NCBI GenBank assembly: GCA_958295985.1
Contig: OY282432.1
Coordinates: forward strand, 1,364,001 to 1,428,000
Source of the DNA: an uncultured Candidatus Binatia bacterium
GTDB lineage: Bacteria; Desulfobacterota; Binatia; UBA9968; JAJDTQ01
Reading direction: 5' to 3'
DNA length: 64,000 bases
In this document: positions 45,420 to 55,939 of the stretch, piece by piece
Layout of the letters: each line of letters starts with the position of its first letter
Numbering within the stretch: position 1 is the first letter of the stretch
Position numbers and translations under genes: made by a program
Notes under the pieces: generated by a model
The model's input: the letters and a program-made list of their open reading frames with translations, nothing else
Told to the model about the DNA's origin: nothing
Database searches by the model: none

Positions 45420-46016
45420 ATGGAACTTCGCAGGATCGAGCCGGTGCTCCCGGAGAGCATTTTCGGCGTGGCCGTCCGCCCGCACCTGTTGCACCAGGCG
45501 GTGGTCATGCAGTTGAACAACCGGCGGGCCGGCACGGCTTCCACCAAGACCCGCGGCAAGGTCCGCGGCAGCGGCAAGAAGCCGTGGCGTCAGAAGGGCT
45601 CGGGCAGGGCCCGCGCGGGTAGCGTGCGGTCGCCCATCTGGGTCGGGGGCGGCACCGCCTTCGGGCCCTTGCCTCGGGACTACTCGTACCGGATCCCGAA
45701 GAAGGCCCGCCGGCAGGCGGTGCTGTCCGCGCTCAGCCTGAAGCGCCAGGAAGAGAAGCTGGTGGTGGTGGAGCCGGAGGACGTGTCCGAGATCAAGACC
45801 CGCGTCATGGCCGAAGCCATGGCTTCGCTGGGTATCGGGAGGTCGCTGTTCGTTATCGCGGACGTTGACGACAGGATCGAGTTGTCCGCGCGCAACCTGC
45901 CGAACGTGAAGGTGCTGCGGGTGGCCGGGCTGAACGTCTACGACCTGCTCCGTTTCGAGTATCTGGTGCTGACCCGGGACGCGCTGCAGAAGATCGAGGA
46001 GAGGTTCTCGCAATGA
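45420..46016 (+). CDS. rplD: 50S ribosomal protein L4
   Basis: Exit-tunnel protein, 198 residues. Conserved LLHQAVVMQLNNRRAGTASTKTRGKVRGSGKKPWRQKGSGRARAGSVRSPIWVGGGTAFGP. The N-terminus is slightly shorter than usual, with no better upstream start because rplC ends 3 bases before. The stop overlaps the rplW start by 4 bases. Confidence 0.96.
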   Translation: MELRRIEPVLPESIFGVAVRPHLLHQAVVMQLNNRRAGTASTKTRGKVRGSGKKPWRQKGSGRARAGSVRSPIWVGGGTAFGPLPRDYSYRIPKKARRQAVLSALSLKRQEEKLVVVEPEDVSEIKTRVMAEAMASLGIGRSLFVIADVDDRIELSARNLPNVKVLRVAGLNVYDLLRFEYLVLTRDALQKIEERFSQ

Positions 46017-46303
46017 AGGGCGTTCGGGATACGGTTCTCGGTCCGCTGATCTCGGAGAAGGGCTCGATGCTGGCCGAGTCAACGAACCAGGTGATTTTCA
46101 AGGTCCGTCCGGATGCCAACAAGATCGAGATCCGGAAACAGGTGGAAGCGCTGTTCAGGGTAACGGTGCTGGACGTGAGGACCGCGCGCTACCTGGGCAA
46201 GATGCGCCGCGTCGGCAGGAATACCGGACGGTTGCCGCTGTGGAAGAAGGCGTTCGTCACGCTGAAGGAAGGCGATCGCATCGACTTTTTCGGCATCGGT
46301 TAG
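46013..46303 (+). CDS. rplW: 50S ribosomal protein L23
   Basis: Exit-tunnel protein and trigger factor docking site, 96 residues. VLGPLISEKGSMLAESTNQVIFKVRPDANKIEIRKQVEALF and RRVGRNTGRLPLWKKAFVTLKEGDRIDFF match the family. ATG overlaps the rplD stop. Confidence 0.96.
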   Translation: MKGVRDTVLGPLISEKGSMLAESTNQVIFKVRPDANKIEIRKQVEALFRVTVLDVRTARYLGKMRRVGRNTGRLPLWKKAFVTLKEGDRIDFFGIG

Positions 46304-46324
46304 GAAGGTTGAGGATACGGGTCC

Positions 46325-47152
46325 ATGTCGATCAAGAACCGCCGCCCGACGTCTCCCGGGCGCCGATTTTCTACAGGTTTCGGGTTCGAAGACGTCACCC
46401 GGGACTCGCCGCACAAACCGTTGCTGCGCCCGCTCAAGGGATACGGCGGGCGGAACAACACCGGCAGGATCACCAAGGACCACCGTGGCGGCGGCCACAA
46501 GCGCCGCTATCGCTTCATCGATTTCAAGCGGGACAAGAAGGGCGTCCCCGGCCGGGTCGAGGCCATCGAATACGATCCGAACCGGTCGGCCCGGGTGGCG
46601 CTCATCTGCTACCTCGACGGCGAGCGGCGTTATATCCTGGCGCCGGACAAGCTCAGGATCGGCAATCGGATCGTATCCGGCGATCAGGATATCGACATCC
46701 AGCCCGGGAATTCCCTGCCGCTGAGGTTCATCCCGACCGGCACGCTGGTCCATAACGTGGAGATGAAGGCCGGCAAGGGCGGGCAGATCGTCCGCAGCGC
46801 CGGAGCATCCGCTCAGGTGATGGCGAAGGAGGGCTCCTACACGCTGCTCAAGCTGCCGTCCGGGGAGTTGCGCAACGTCCGTTCCGAGTGTCGCGCGACC
46901 ATCGGAGTGGTGGGCAACAGCGACTACGAAAACGTCACCTTCGGGAAGGCGGGACGGTCCCGATGGGTGGGCCGCCGGCCGGTAACCCGAGGCATGGCCA
47001 AGAACCCGGTGGATCATCCGCATGGCGGCGGCGAGGGCCGGTCCAAGGGCAATCACCCGCAGACGCCGTGGGGCAAGCCCACCAAGGGCTACCGGACCCG
47101 TGGCGTCAAACCTTCCGACAAGTACATCGTGAAGCGCAGAAAGGGACAGTAG
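46325..47152 (+). CDS. rplB: 50S ribosomal protein L2
   Basis: Peptidyl-transferase-centre protein, 275 residues. [37 protein letters not shown]-like block, [15 protein letters not shown] block and the C-terminal [16 protein letters not shown] with the functionally important His are present. It is the longest S10-operon ribosomal gene. Confidence 0.97.
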   Translation: MSIKNRRPTSPGRRFSTGFGFEDVTRDSPHKPLLRPLKGYGGRNNTGRITKDHRGGGHKRRYRFIDFKRDKKGVPGRVEAIEYDPNRSARVALICYLDGERRYILAPDKLRIGNRIVSGDQDIDIQPGNSLPLRFIPTGTLVHNVEMKAGKGGQIVRSAGASAQVMAKEGSYTLLKLPSGELRNVRSECRATIGVVGNSDYENVTFGKAGRSRWVGRRPVTRGMAKNPVDHPHGGGEGRSKGNHPQTPWGKPTKGYRTRGVKPSDKYIVKRRKGQ

Positions 47153-47154
47153 CC

Positions 47155-47445
47155 ATGGCGCGTTCGATCAAGAAGGGTCCTTTCGTGGACGACCACCTGA
47201 TGCGCAAGATCGACGAGATGAATCGGGCCCAGGTCAGGAGGGTGGTCAAGACCTGGTCCCGGCGTTCGACCGTCACCCCCGACATGATCGGTCACACCAT
47301 CGCGGTTCACAACGGACGCAAGTTCCTTCCCGTGTTCGTCACCGAGAACATGGTGGGCCACAAGCTCGGAGAGTTCTCGCCCACGCGCACGTTTCACGGC
47401 CACGCGGGAGACCGCAGGGGCGACGCCAGGGGCGTGAGGAGATAG
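47155..47445 (+). CDS. rpsS: 30S ribosomal protein S19
   Basis: Head protein, 96 residues from ATG 47155, two bases after the rplB stop. [64 protein letters not shown] and a basic tail are standard. Confidence 0.97.
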   Translation: MARSIKKGPFVDDHLMRKIDEMNRAQVRRVVKTWSRRSTVTPDMIGHTIAVHNGRKFLPVFVTENMVGHKLGEFSPTRTFHGHAGDRRGDARGVRR

Positions 47446-47448
47446 CCC

Positions 47449-47784
47449 ATGGAGACGCGCGCGGTTACGAGGTTCGCCCGGGTCTCGCCTCGCAAGATGA
47501 GGCTCGTGGTGGATCAGGTCAGAGGCCGGTCGGTGGAGGACGCACTGACGATCCTCAAGTTCGTTCCGAAGGGCTGCGCCGGCATCGTGGCCAAGACCCT
47601 TCGGTCGGCGGTGGCCAACGCCGAGAACACCCAGAGCGTGGACGTGGACCTCTTGTACGTCAAGGGGGCCGAGGTCGGTCAGGCCGGGATGTGGAAACGG
47701 TTCATGCCGCGGGGAATGGGCCGCGCCAACCGGATCCGCAAACGCCTCAGCCATCTGACCGTCGTGGTTGACGAAAGGGCCTGA
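47449..47784 (+). CDS. rplV: 50S ribosomal protein L22
   Basis: Exit-tunnel protein, 111 residues. [33 protein letters not shown] and the tunnel-tip loop [28 protein letters not shown] are present. Ends 2 bases before rpsC. Confidence 0.97.
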   Translation: METRAVTRFARVSPRKMRLVVDQVRGRSVEDALTILKFVPKGCAGIVAKTLRSAVANAENTQSVDVDLLYVKGAEVGQAGMWKRFMPRGMGRANRIRKRLSHLTVVVDERA

Positions 47785-47786
47785 CC

Positions 47787-48449
47787 ATGGGACAGAAAAC
47801 GCACCCCAAGGTTTTCCGCATGCGCGTGATCGAGACGTGGGACTCGAAGTGGTACGCGGGAAACGACTACGCCGAGCTGCTGCACGAGGACCTCAAGATC
47901 AAGCGTTTCCTCAAGGGCAGGCTTCATCACGCGGGTATTTCGAAGATCGAGATCGAACGGGCCACCAACAAGGCGAAGATCAACATCCACACGGCCCGTC
48001 CGGGGATCGTCATCGGCAAGAAGGGCGCCGAGATCGAAAAGCTCAAGGAAGAGTTGGGGAAGCTGTCTCCCCGGGAAGTCTTCATAAACATCCACGAGGT
48101 GAGGAGGCCCGATCTGGACGCGCAGTTGGTGGCGGAGAACGTCGCCCTGCAACTCGAACGCCGGGTCGCTTTCCGCCGGGCCATGAAGGAGAGCGTTTCC
48201 CGCGCGTTGCGGATGGGCGCCCAGGGAATCCGCATCCAGTGCGGCGGCCGGCTTGGGGGTCAGGAGATCGCACGCACGGAATGGTACAGGGAAGGCCGCG
48301 TCCCCCTGCATACGTTGCGGGCCGACGTGAGTTACGGCCTGGCCGAGGCCAAGACCACCTATGGCGTCATCGGCGTCAAGGCGTGGATCTTCCGGGGCGA
48401 GATCCTGACCCGGCAGGAAGATCAGCAGAAAGCCTCGTTGGGATTGTAG
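47787..48449 (+). CDS. rpsC: 30S ribosomal protein S3
   Basis: mRNA-entry protein, 220 residues. The KH domain contains [22 protein letters not shown], the type II KH GxxG site. The C-domain includes [41 protein letters not shown]. The length and tail are usual. Confidence 0.97.
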   Translation: MGQKTHPKVFRMRVIETWDSKWYAGNDYAELLHEDLKIKRFLKGRLHHAGISKIEIERATNKAKINIHTARPGIVIGKKGAEIEKLKEELGKLSPREVFINIHEVRRPDLDAQLVAENVALQLERRVAFRRAMKESVSRALRMGAQGIRIQCGGRLGGQEIARTEWYREGRVPLHTLRADVSYGLAEAKTTYGVIGVKAWIFRGEILTRQEDQQKASLGL

Positions 48450-48467
48450 CCGTAGCGGGACCGAATC

Positions 48468-48872
48468 ATGCTCGAGCCGAAAAAAGTCAAGTATCGCAAG
48501 ATACAGAAGGGTCGCAGGGGCGGGTTCGCCCAGCGAGGTTCCAGTCTTTCCTTTGGCGACTACGGGTTGAAGTGCGTGGACCGGGGTTATGTAACGGCGC
48601 GGCAGATCGAAGCCGCGCGAATCGCACTGACGCGCTACCTGAAGCGCGGCGGCAAGGTCTGGATCCGGGTTTTCCCCGACAAGCCCATCACCAAGAAGCC
48701 CGCGGAGGTCCGGATGGGAAAGGGCAAGGGGCCTCTGCATGCCTGGGTGGCGGTGGTCAAGCCGGGCAAGCTGCTGTTCGAGATGGAAGGGATCCAGCGG
48801 GAAGCCGCCAAAGAAGCGTTCCGGCTCGCCTCGCGCAAGCTGGGTCTGGCCACCGTGTTCGTAGAGCGGTAG
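48468..48872 (+). CDS. rplP: 50S ribosomal protein L16
   Basis: A-site tRNA-facing protein, 134 residues. [77 protein letters not shown] is diagnostic. Eighteen bases after rpsC. Confidence 0.97.
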   Translation: MLEPKKVKYRKIQKGRRGGFAQRGSSLSFGDYGLKCVDRGYVTARQIEAARIALTRYLKRGGKVWIRVFPDKPITKKPAEVRMGKGKGPLHAWVAVVKPGKLLFEMEGIQREAAKEAFRLASRKLGLATVFVER

Positions 48873-48885
48873 GCGGGAGTTCTCG

Positions 48886-49101
48886 ATGCAGGCGAAGGAA
48901 TTGCGAGACCTGAGTTCGGACGAGTTGCAACAGAAGCGCACGGAGTTCAAGGAGCAGATCTTTCATCTGAAACTCCGCCGTGCCACCGGACAACTGGAGA
49001 ACCCCATGAAGTTGCGGCAGTCGCGACACGATTTGGCCAGGGTGGAGACGATCCTCGGAGAACGCCGGTCCCCCGAAAATCGGGAAGGCAACCATGAGTG
49101 A
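48886..49101 (+). CDS. rpmC: 50S ribosomal protein L29
   Basis: Small helical exit-site protein, 71 residues. [56 protein letters not shown] is typical. The stop lies 8 bases into rpsQ, so the genes overlap. Confidence 0.95.
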   Translation: MQAKELRDLSSDELQQKRTEFKEQIFHLKLRRATGQLENPMKLRQSRHDLARVETILGERRSPENREGNHE

Positions 49102-49396
49102 GCGTGGCGTCACGAAACAACGTGAGGGTGTGGTCAAGACCAATCGCATGACGAAGACCGTCGTCGTCGAGCTGGAACGAATCGTACTTCATGCGCGGTA
49201 CAAGAAATATCTCAGACGCCGGACCAAGGTGAAGGCCCACGACGAACGCGATCAGTGCCAGGTCGGCGACCGGGTCGTCATCGTCGAGTGCCGGCCGTTG
49301 AGCCGCCAGAAGCGTTGGCGCGTGAGCCGTATCCTGAACCGTCCCGCCGCGGCCGCTCCGCAGGCGCCGGCGGCGCCGGGCAACACAGGGGTTTAG
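49094..49396 (+). CDS. rpsQ: 30S ribosomal protein S17
   Basis: OB-fold primary rRNA binder, 100 residues. [40 protein letters not shown] and [20 protein letters not shown] are diagnostic. The last 15 residues ([16 protein letters not shown] type) are an Ala/Pro-rich extension not needed for the fold. It overlaps rpmC by 8 bases. Confidence 0.96.
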   Translation: MSERGVTKQREGVVKTNRMTKTVVVELERIVLHARYKKYLRRRTKVKAHDERDQCQVGDRVVIVECRPLSRQKRWRVSRILNRPAAAAPQAPAAPGNTGV

Positions 49397-49400
49397 CTGG

Positions 49401-49769
49401 ATGATACAAGTGGGGACGGTGCTGGACGTGGCGGACAATTCGGGCGCCAGGAGAGTCCGGTGCATCAAGGTACTCGGAGGGACGAGGCGGAAGTACGCCT
49501 CCGTCGGCGACGTCATCGTCGTGTCCGTCAAGGAGGCGATGCCCAACTCCAAGGTGCCCAAGGGCAACGTGGTCAAAGCCGTGGTGGTGCGCACCGCCAA
49601 GGAGCTGAGCCGGGTGGATGGTTCGTATATCCGCTTCGACAACAACTCGGCGGTCCTGATCGATAACCAGAAGGAGCCCGTGGGCACGCGAATCTTCGGA
49701 CCGGTGGCGCGTGAACTGAGGGCGAAACGGTTCATGAAGATCGTTTCTCTGGCGCCGGAGGTGCTGTAG
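49401..49769 (+). CDS. rplN: 50S ribosomal protein L14
   Basis: Subunit-interface protein, 122 residues. [47 protein letters not shown] and [28 protein letters not shown] are standard. It opens the L14-L24-L5-S14 part of the spc operon. Confidence 0.97.
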   Translation: MIQVGTVLDVADNSGARRVRCIKVLGGTRRKYASVGDVIVVSVKEAMPNSKVPKGNVVKAVVVRTAKELSRVDGSYIRFDNNSAVLIDNQKEPVGTRIFGPVARELRAKRFMKIVSLAPEVL

Positions 49770-49771
49770 CC

Positions 49772-50089
49772 ATGAGCCTGTTCGTCCGCAAAGACGACAA
49801 CGTGATGGTGGTGGCCGGGAAGGAGCGCGGAAAAACCGGCAAGGTCATCAAGGTACTGCCGAAGAAGAGCCGCCTGTTCATCGAACGGGTGAACCTCGTC
49901 AAGCGCCATACCAGGCCCCGTACCGCGCAACAGCCCGGAGGCATCGTGGAGAAGGAAGCTTCGATCCACGTCTCCAACGTCATGATCATGTGCGATCCGT
50001 GCAACGCCCCGGTCCGGGTCGGTTACAAGATTCTCGAGGATGGACAAAAGGCCCGTGTCTGCCGGCGTTGCGGTCAGGGTCTGGGTTGA
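49772..50089 (+). CDS. rplX: 50S ribosomal protein L24, with zinc-ribbon cysteines
   Basis: Assembly initiator with a KOW motif (DDNVMVVAGKERGKTGKVIKVLPKKSRL), 105 residues. The C-terminal half holds Cys74, Cys77, Cys97 and Cys100 as two CxxC pairs, so it is the zinc-binding form. VKRHTRPRTAQQPGGIVEKEASIHVSNVM is family-typical. Confidence 0.96.
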   Translation: MSLFVRKDDNVMVVAGKERGKTGKVIKVLPKKSRLFIERVNLVKRHTRPRTAQQPGGIVEKEASIHVSNVMIMCDPCNAPVRVGYKILEDGQKARVCRRCGQGLG

Positions 50090-50124
50090 CCCGGAGCAGC
50101 CGGCGCGCGGAGTGGAATGAAACG

Positions 50125-50685
50125 ATGGTCAGGCTCGAACAGAAGTACCACGAGGCGATCGTACCCGCCATGATGACGGAATTCGCCTATCGCAACAGGC
50201 TCCAGGTCCCGCGGTTGAGGAACGTCTCCGTCAACGTCTGCATCGGTGAAGCCGTGCAGAACGCCAAGCTCCTGGATGCGGCGGTGGCGGAGTTGGGCGC
50301 CATCAGCGGCCAACGTCCCGTGGTCACCCGTGCCCGGAAGGACATCTCGAACTTCAAGCTCCGTCGCGGCAATCCCATCGGGTGCATGGTCACCCTGCGC
50401 CGGGCGCGGATGTACGAGTTCCTGGACCGTCTGATACAAGTGGCCCTTCCCCAGGTGAGGGACTTCAAGGGCATATCGGATCGGTCCTTCGACGGCTGCG
50501 GCAACTACTCGCTGGGGATCCGCGAGCAGATCATCTTTCCTGAAGTGAGAGCGGAGACGGTGGAACGGCTCCACGGGCTGACGGTGTCCATCGTGACCAC
50601 CGCCCGGACCGATGAAGAAGGCAGAGCCCTGCTCAAGCACGTCGGAATGCCGTTCGCCGGCGACGGGGGTACCACCAGTGGCTAA
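50125..50685 (+). CDS. rplE: 50S ribosomal protein L5
   Basis: 5S rRNA-binding protein, 186 residues from ATG 50125. [53 protein letters not shown] and the [24 protein letters not shown] block fit. The usual Arg of the SFDGRGNY motif is Cys here. The last 10 residues extend past the normal [12 protein letters not shown] end. The stop lies within rpsN (8-base overlap). Confidence 0.95.
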   Translation: MVRLEQKYHEAIVPAMMTEFAYRNRLQVPRLRNVSVNVCIGEAVQNAKLLDAAVAELGAISGQRPVVTRARKDISNFKLRRGNPIGCMVTLRRARMYEFLDRLIQVALPQVRDFKGISDRSFDGCGNYSLGIREQIIFPEVRAETVERLHGLTVSIVTTARTDEEGRALLKHVGMPFAGDGGTTSG

Positions 50686-50863
50686 GAAGTGTCTGCGCAT
50701 CAAGGCGGAAAGAACGCCGAAGTTCAAGGTACGGCATTACAACCGTTGCCCGCTATGCGGCAGGGCCAGGGCATTTTATCGACGATTCCGGATGTGCCGG
50801 ATTTGCCTGCGGCTTTTCGCCCGTCGGGGAGAGATTCCCGGGGTCATCAAGGCAAGCTGGTAG
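50678..50863 (+). CDS. rpsN: 30S ribosomal protein S14, type Z (zinc-binding)
   Basis: Sixty-one residues from GTG 50678, the short zinc form. Cys24, Cys27, Cys40 and Cys43 make CPLC and CRIC pairs. Ending [16 protein letters not shown] is diagnostic. It is translationally coupled to rplE by overlap. Confidence 0.96.
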   Translation: MAKKCLRIKAERTPKFKVRHYNRCPLCGRARAFYRRFRMCRICLRLFARRGEIPGVIKASW

Positions 50864-50878
50864 GAGGCGCAGTCTCGC

Positions 50879-51283
50879 ATGAGTATGACCGATCCCATTG
50901 CAGACATGCTGACCCGGATGCGGAACGGCGGGATGGCGAATCACGAAACCGTGGATGTCCCGTGGTCCCGACTCAAGGAAAGCATCATGAAGGTCCTGGT
51001 GGAGGAGGGATACGTCCAGCAGATCCGGCGCATCCAGGTCGAAGGCCAGGTGCAGGATACACTTCGGATCCATCTGAAGTACGGCAGGAACCGTCAGCCG
51101 GTGCTGGGTCAATTGAAGCGGGTCAGCCGCCCCGGACGGCGGGTCTACCTCGGCTACAGGGATATCCATCCGGTCCGCAAGGGGTTGGGAACCCACATCC
51201 TGTCCACCCCGAAGGGAATCGTCGTGGACCGGGAGGCGGTCAAGGCCAGGGTCGGCGGCGAGTTGCTGTGTTCGATCAGTTAG
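50879..51283 (+). CDS. rpsH: 30S ribosomal protein S8
   Basis: Primary 16S binder, 134 residues. [16 protein letters not shown] at the start. The C-terminal block ([31 protein letters not shown]) fits; the central [14 protein letters not shown] is typical. Met at 50885 is a possible alternative start. In E. coli S8 represses the spc operon at the L5 mRNA; I did not identify such a site. Confidence 0.96.
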   Translation: MSMTDPIADMLTRMRNGGMANHETVDVPWSRLKESIMKVLVEEGYVQQIRRIQVEGQVQDTLRIHLKYGRNRQPVLGQLKRVSRPGRRVYLGYRDIHPVRKGLGTHILSTPKGIVVDREAVKARVGGELLCSIS

Positions 51284-51293
51284 AGGTGGTTTC

Positions 51294-51842
51294 GTGTCGC
51301 GTGTAGGAAAACTGCCGATCATCGTGCCCGAAGCCGTTAAGGTCGACCTGGAGGGCGCGGAAATACGGGTCCGGGGCCCCAAGGGGACGTTGTCGCACAA
51401 CCTCCCGCCGGACATCGAGGTGGCGGTGGACGGAGACAGGCTTCACGTCCGCCGGAACGGGGAAACCAAGTCGGTGAGGTCGTTGCATGGCCTTACCCGC
51501 AAGTTGCTTGCGAATATGGTCGAAGGGGTCAGCCAGGGGTTCAGGAAGGTGCTGGAGATCAACGGTGTCGGCTACCGCGCCGAGTTGAAAGACCAGTCGC
51601 TGCACCTGACCCTGGGTTTCTCTCATCCCGTCGTGTTCCCGCTGCCGTCGGATGTATCGGCCTCGGTGGAACGGCAGACGGTGATCACCCTGGAGTGTCA
51701 TGACAAGCAGGTGCTGGGCCAGGCCGCGGCGGAGTTGCGCAGCTTCCGTCCTCCCGAGCCCTACAAGGGCAAGGGTATCCGGTATCAGGGCGAGGTGGTC
51801 CTGAGAAAGGCCGGCAAGGCCATGGGTGGCGCGTCGGGTTGA
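51294..51842 (+). CDS. rplF: 50S ribosomal protein L6
   Basis: Two-domain protein near the factor-binding site, 182 residues. GTG 51294 gives [43 protein letters not shown] and the C-terminal [26 protein letters not shown] are diagnostic. Confidence 0.97.
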   Translation: MSRVGKLPIIVPEAVKVDLEGAEIRVRGPKGTLSHNLPPDIEVAVDGDRLHVRRNGETKSVRSLHGLTRKLLANMVEGVSQGFRKVLEINGVGYRAELKDQSLHLTLGFSHPVVFPLPSDVSASVERQTVITLECHDKQVLGQAAAELRSFRPPEPYKGKGIRYQGEVVLRKAGKAMGGASG

Positions 51843-51864
51843 ACCAACGGGATCGGATGGACCG

Positions 51865-52227
51865 ATGTTGACGAGCAAGAAAGTTCTGCGTCACAAGCGA
51901 CGGCAGCGAAGCGTGCGGAAGCGGACCACGGGGAGCGACGCCTGTCCCCGGCTTTGCGTGTATCGAAGCTCGAAGCACATCTACGCACAGGTCATTTCCG
52001 ACGAGAGCGGGGTAACGCTGTTGAGCGCGTCGACGCTGTCGAAGGAACCCGCCGGCGCCGAAGAGGGCAAGGGGGTCGAGGCGGCCAAACGGGTCGGCCT
52101 GGAGATCGCGAAACTGTGCGAGGCGAAACGGATCGCCCGGGTGGTGTTCGACCGAAACGGGTTTCTCTTTCATGGACGGGTAAAGGCACTGGCGGAGGCT
52201 GCGCGGGAGGCTGGCCTCGTATTGTGA
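51865..52227 (+). CDS. rplR: 50S ribosomal protein L18
   Basis: 5S rRNA-binding protein, 120 residues from ATG 51865. [47 protein letters not shown] is typical, as is [26 protein letters not shown] at the end. Confidence 0.96.
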   Translation: MLTSKKVLRHKRRQRSVRKRTTGSDACPRLCVYRSSKHIYAQVISDESGVTLLSASTLSKEPAGAEEGKGVEAAKRVGLEIAKLCEAKRIARVVFDRNGFLFHGRVKALAEAAREAGLVL

Positions 52228-52240
52228 TTCGGGGGTTGTT

Positions 52241-52738
52241 TTGGAACGAGTCGATCCGCAAGGCTTAGAGCTCAAGGAGAAGGTTATCCACATCAGCCGC
52301 GTGGCGAAGGTGGTCAAGGGTGGCCGGCGCTTCAGTTTCAATGCTTTGGTGGTGGTGGGCGACGAAGCCTCCGTGGTCGGATACGGGCTGGGCAAGGCCA
52401 ATGAGGTGCCCGAGGCCATTCGCAAGGGGGTCGAGCACGCAAAGAAGACCCTCCTTCGAGTGCCGCTGGTGGACGACAGCATTCCGTTCGAGGTCACGGG
52501 CCGTTTCGGCGCGGGGCACGTGCTGCTCAAGCCCGCCGCCCCCGGCACCGGGGTCATCGCCGGCGCGGGCGTGAGGGCGGTGGTGGAAGCGGCCGGGATT
52601 CCCAACGTCCTGAGCAAGTGCATCGGTTCCAACAATCCGCACAACCTCGTGAAGGCAACGTTCGAGGCCCTCAAGAGCCTCAAGTCCCCGGAGGAAGTGT
52701 CGGACTTGAGGGGCAAGCCGCTGGCAGAGATTCGATAA
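52241..52738 (+). CDS. rpsE: 30S ribosomal protein S5
   Basis: Fidelity protein, 165 residues. The start is a rare TTG at 52241 ([33 protein letters not shown]). The only upstream signal is a GGGGG stretch, and the next in-frame start would delete conserved residues. [50 protein letters not shown] are diagnostic. rpmD (L30), which normally follows, is missing: rplO begins 12 bases later. Confidence 0.95.
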   Translation: MERVDPQGLELKEKVIHISRVAKVVKGGRRFSFNALVVVGDEASVVGYGLGKANEVPEAIRKGVEHAKKTLLRVPLVDDSIPFEVTGRFGAGHVLLKPAAPGTGVIAGAGVRAVVEAAGIPNVLSKCIGSNNPHNLVKATFEALKSLKSPEEVSDLRGKPLAEIR

Positions 52739-52750
52739 GGGGAACCGTTC

Positions 52751-53194
52751 ATGGATCTGGGTCGACTACGTCCTGCAAAAGGGACCAGGCATGCAAAGAA
52801 GCGCGTGGGCAGGGGCGCGGGTTCCGGGACGGGCAAGACCTCCGGCCGGGGACACAAGGGCCAGGGGTCCCGCTCCGGAGGCGGCGTACGGCCCGGTTTC
52901 GAGGGCGGCCAGATGCCGCTCACGAGGCGCGTGCCCAAACGGGGTTTCCATAACCCTTTTCGGACGGCGTACACTCCCGTGAACCTGGACGGCCTCGGCC
53001 CGTTCGAGGCGGGGCAGGAAGTCTCGCCGGAATCGTTGCGGAAGATGGGGTTGCTCGGTCGCGGGTTGGTGAAGATACTGGGCCGCGGGGAGCTGGACAG
53101 GCCGCTCACGGTAAAGGCTCACGGGTTCTCTCGCACTGCGAGGGAAAAGATCGAGGCGGCAGGAGGCCGGACCGAAGTCCTTTCCCATGTTTAA
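52751..53194 (+). CDS. rplO: 50S ribosomal protein L15
   Basis: Late-assembly protein, 147 residues. [44 protein letters not shown] is the classic Gly/Lys/Arg-rich start. [21 protein letters not shown] fits. Its last 8 bases overlap secY. Confidence 0.96.
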   Translation: MDLGRLRPAKGTRHAKKRVGRGAGSGTGKTSGRGHKGQGSRSGGGVRPGFEGGQMPLTRRVPKRGFHNPFRTAYTPVNLDGLGPFEAGQEVSPESLRKMGLLGRGLVKILGRGELDRPLTVKAHGFSRTAREKIEAAGGRTEVLSHV

Positions 53195-54497
53195 GGGTTT
53201 TCAGAGCGCGGGCCGCATTCCCGAGCTGAGGCGACGTATCTTCTTCACCTTGGCGATGTTGGCGGTCTATCGCGTCGGCGTGGCGATACCGACGCCGGGC
53301 ATTGACCGCGAAGGGCTGGCGGCTTTCTTTGCCCAGGTCGAGGGGACCATCTTCGGCCTCTTCAATCTGTTTTCCGGAGGTGCGCTGGAGCAGTTCTCGG
53401 TCTTCTCGCTGGGCATCATGCCCTATATCAGCGCGTCGATCATCCTGCAGCTCCTGACGGTGGTTTTCCCCTACCTGGAACGCCTGTCGAAGGAAGGCGA
53501 CGTCGGACGCAAGAAGATCACGCAGTACACGCGTTACGGCACCATCGTGCTTTCGGTCATCCAGGGCATGATGATCAGCCTTGGCCTCGAAGGCACGCGG
53601 GGTCCCAACGGCGAGGCCATCGTGCTGGACCCGGGCTGGAACTTCCGCCTCATGACGGTCCTGACGCTGACCTCGGGAACGGCCTTCATCATGTGGCTGG
53701 GCGAGCAGGTCACCGAAAGGGGTATCGGCAACGGCATATCGTTGATCATATTCGCGGGCATCGTGGCCGCACTCCCGTCCGCGGTGACATCCACGTTCCA
53801 ATTCGTGCGCGAAGGCGAGCTCAGCATCTTCTTCGTGGTCTTCCTGCTCTTGTTCGTGGTGCTGGTGGTGGGTGTGATCATCTTCATGGAGCGCGGACAG
53901 CGGCGCATACCGGTCCAGTATGCCAAACGCGTGGTGGGGCGGAAGATGTACGGCGGACAAACGTCTCATCTGCCTCTCAAGATCAACACGGCCGGCGTGA
54001 TTCCCGTGATCTTCGCGTCGTCGGTGCTCATCTTCCCGGCCACCATCGCGCAGTTCGTCCAGAATCCCTGGGCCCAGGCGTTGGCCGGGTCCATGGCGCC
54101 GGGGCGTTGGTTGCACGACCTGCTGTACGTCGGTCTGATCATGTTCTTCTGCTACTTCTATACCGCGGTGGTGTTCAATCCGGTGGACGTGGCCGAGAAC
54201 ATGAGGAAGTACGGCGGTTACGTGCCGGGCATCCGCCCGGGCAAGAGGACCGCGGAATTCATCGACAGGGTGCTGTCGCGGATCACCCTCGGGGGCGCCG
54301 TCTATCTGTCCCTGGTGGCGCTCCTGCCGACGATCCTGATATCGCAGTTCAACGTTCCGTTCTTCTTCGGCGGGACGGCTCTGCTGATCGTGGTCGGCGT
54401 GGCGCTCGACACGGTGTCGCAGATGGAAACCCACATGATCTCGAGGAACTACGAGGGTTTCATGAGACGGGGGCGCATCCGGGGCCGGAGGGGTTGA
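53187..54497 (+). CDS. secY: Preprotein translocase subunit SecY
   Basis: Protein-conducting channel, 436 residues with ten predicted membrane helices. [21 protein letters not shown] is helix 1, with the following plug region. [40 protein letters not shown], and the SecA/ribosome-contacting loop ([37 protein letters not shown]) are present. adk, which often follows, is absent; map starts 72 bases later. Confidence 0.97.
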   Translation: MFKGFQSAGRIPELRRRIFFTLAMLAVYRVGVAIPTPGIDREGLAAFFAQVEGTIFGLFNLFSGGALEQFSVFSLGIMPYISASIILQLLTVVFPYLERLSKEGDVGRKKITQYTRYGTIVLSVIQGMMISLGLEGTRGPNGEAIVLDPGWNFRLMTVLTLTSGTAFIMWLGEQVTERGIGNGISLIIFAGIVAALPSAVTSTFQFVREGELSIFFVVFLLLFVVLVVGVIIFMERGQRRIPVQYAKRVVGRKMYGGQTSHLPLKINTAGVIPVIFASSVLIFPATIAQFVQNPWAQALAGSMAPGRWLHDLLYVGLIMFFCYFYTAVVFNPVDVAENMRKYGGYVPGIRPGKRTAEFIDRVLSRITLGGAVYLSLVALLPTILISQFNVPFFFGGTALLIVVGVALDTVSQMETHMISRNYEGFMRRGRIRGRRG

Positions 54498-54569
54498 GGA
54501 ACGCGGGACCGCCCTGTCGGCGTCGGGCGACGGGTGCGGGATCGGATTTGCGGGTTAGGTGGTCGTCAG

Positions 54570-55328
54570 ATGATTTATCTCAAGTCCCGAGCGGAGATAG
54601 AGACGATGCGCCGGGCCGGCGTCATCGTCGCGGAGGTGCTCGAAACGCTGAAGGAGACCGTACGACCGGGGATGACCACCCTGGAGCTGGACGAGTTGGC
54701 GGAGCGGTTGACCTATGAGAAGGGCGCCAGGCCGGCCTTCAAGGGTTATGCGGTGGCCGGCAGGGTGTTCCGGAACAGCCTGTGTACGTCGATCAACGAA
54801 GAGATCGTGCACGGGATCCCTTCCGGACGGGTGCTCGCGGAAGGGGATATCCTGGGGATGGACTTCGGGGTGGTGTACGAGGGCTTCTACGGCGACTCGG
54901 CGGTGACGGTAGGTCTCGGTGAGGTGAGCCCGGAGGCCGAGCGCCTCATGCAGGTGACGGAAAAGGCCTTGAACGAGGGTATCGAGACGTTGCGCGAGGG
55001 CAACCGCCTGGGTGACCTGGGCAACACCATACAAGGCATCGCGGAGGGGTCGGGTTATTCGGTGGTACGGGAGTTCGTGGGTCACGGTATCGGCAAGAAG
55101 CTTCACGAGGAACCACCGGTCCCCAACTATGGCGACGCGGGCAAGGGATGCCGGCTGCGGGCGGGGATGGTCCTGGCCGTGGAACCCATGGTCAATGCCG
55201 GACGGAAGGAAATCACGATCCTGGACGATGGTTGGACGGCCGTCACCCGGGACCGGAGTCTCGCGGCCCATTTCGAGCACTCCATCGCGATTACCGCGGA
55301 AGGGCCGTACGTGTTGAGCCGGCTCTAG
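54570..55328 (+). CDS. map: Methionine aminopeptidase, type I
   Basis: Removes the initiator Met from nascent proteins. ATG 54570 ([20 protein letters not shown]) gives 252 residues. The five metal ligands are visible in [19 protein letters not shown] (two Asp), [14 protein letters not shown] (His), VLAVEPMV (Glu) and AHFEHSIAI (Glu). [17 protein letters not shown] contains the substrate-binding His. The secY-map neighbourhood is conserved, but infA is missing downstream. Confidence 0.96.
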   Translation: MIYLKSRAEIETMRRAGVIVAEVLETLKETVRPGMTTLELDELAERLTYEKGARPAFKGYAVAGRVFRNSLCTSINEEIVHGIPSGRVLAEGDILGMDFGVVYEGFYGDSAVTVGLGEVSPEAERLMQVTEKALNEGIETLREGNRLGDLGNTIQGIAEGSGYSVVREFVGHGIGKKLHEEPPVPNYGDAGKGCRLRAGMVLAVEPMVNAGRKEITILDDGWTAVTRDRSLAAHFEHSIAITAEGPYVLSRL

Positions 55329-55363
55329 TGCCGCGTCCACGGTGTCCTGGAACGAGGTCGGAA

Positions 55364-55477
55364 GTGAAAGTACGAGCATCGGTCAAGAAGATCTGCAACA
55401 AGTGCAAGATCATTCGCAGAAAAGGCGTTGTAAGGGTCATCTGCGTCACCCGCAAGCACGCCCAGCGGCAGGGCTAG
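55364..55477 (+). CDS. rpmJ: 50S ribosomal protein L36, zinc-binding form
   Basis: Thirty-seven residues from GTG 55364 ([20 protein letters not shown]...). Zinc ligands Cys11, Cys14, Cys27 and His32 are present. AACGAGGTCGGAA upstream offers a weak ribosome site. It directly follows map without infA between. Confidence 0.95.
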   Translation: MKVRASVKKICNKCKIIRRKGVVRVICVTRKHAQRQG

Positions 55478-55555
55478 CGTGGTGTCCGCCGTAAGGGTTT
55501 GCCGGGGTGCGCAGGATTTCTTGCCGCAGGCAAGGTGACTCGGAAGGAGTGATTC

Positions 55556-55939
55556 ATGGCGCGTATTGCCGGGGTAGACTTGCCCAGGAACAAGAGCATG
55601 GAAATCGCCCTGACCTATATCTATGGTATCGGCGCGACCACGTCCCGGAGCATTCTGAAGGGAGCCGGAATCCCGTTCCAGCTCAAGTCCGACGACCTGT
55701 CCGACGATCAGGTCGTGGTGATACGGCGGATCATCGATCAGGAAGTGAAGGTCGAGGGAGACCTGCGGCGCGACGTCACCATGGACATCAAGCGCCACAT
55801 GGACATTGGAACCTATCGAGGCCTCCGGCACCGGCGCGGACTGCCCGTCAGGGGACAGCGCACCCATACCAACGCGCGCACCCGGATGGGACCCCGGAGA
55901 GCCATAGCCGGAAAGAAGAGGCCGCCTTCGAAGGGTTAG
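55556..55939 (+). CDS. rpsM: 30S ribosomal protein S13
   Basis: Head protein contacting P-site tRNA, 127 residues. [26 protein letters not shown] at the start and [26 protein letters not shown] at the end. AAGGAGTG precedes ATG 55556. Its stop codon sits in the loop of an 8-bp hairpin that begins the composite repeat before rpsK. Confidence 0.97.
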   Translation: MARIAGVDLPRNKSMEIALTYIYGIGATTSRSILKGAGIPFQLKSDDLSDDQVVVIRRIIDQEVKVEGDLRRDVTMDIKRHMDIGTYRGLRHRRGLPVRGQRTHTNARTRMGPRRAIAGKKRPPSKG

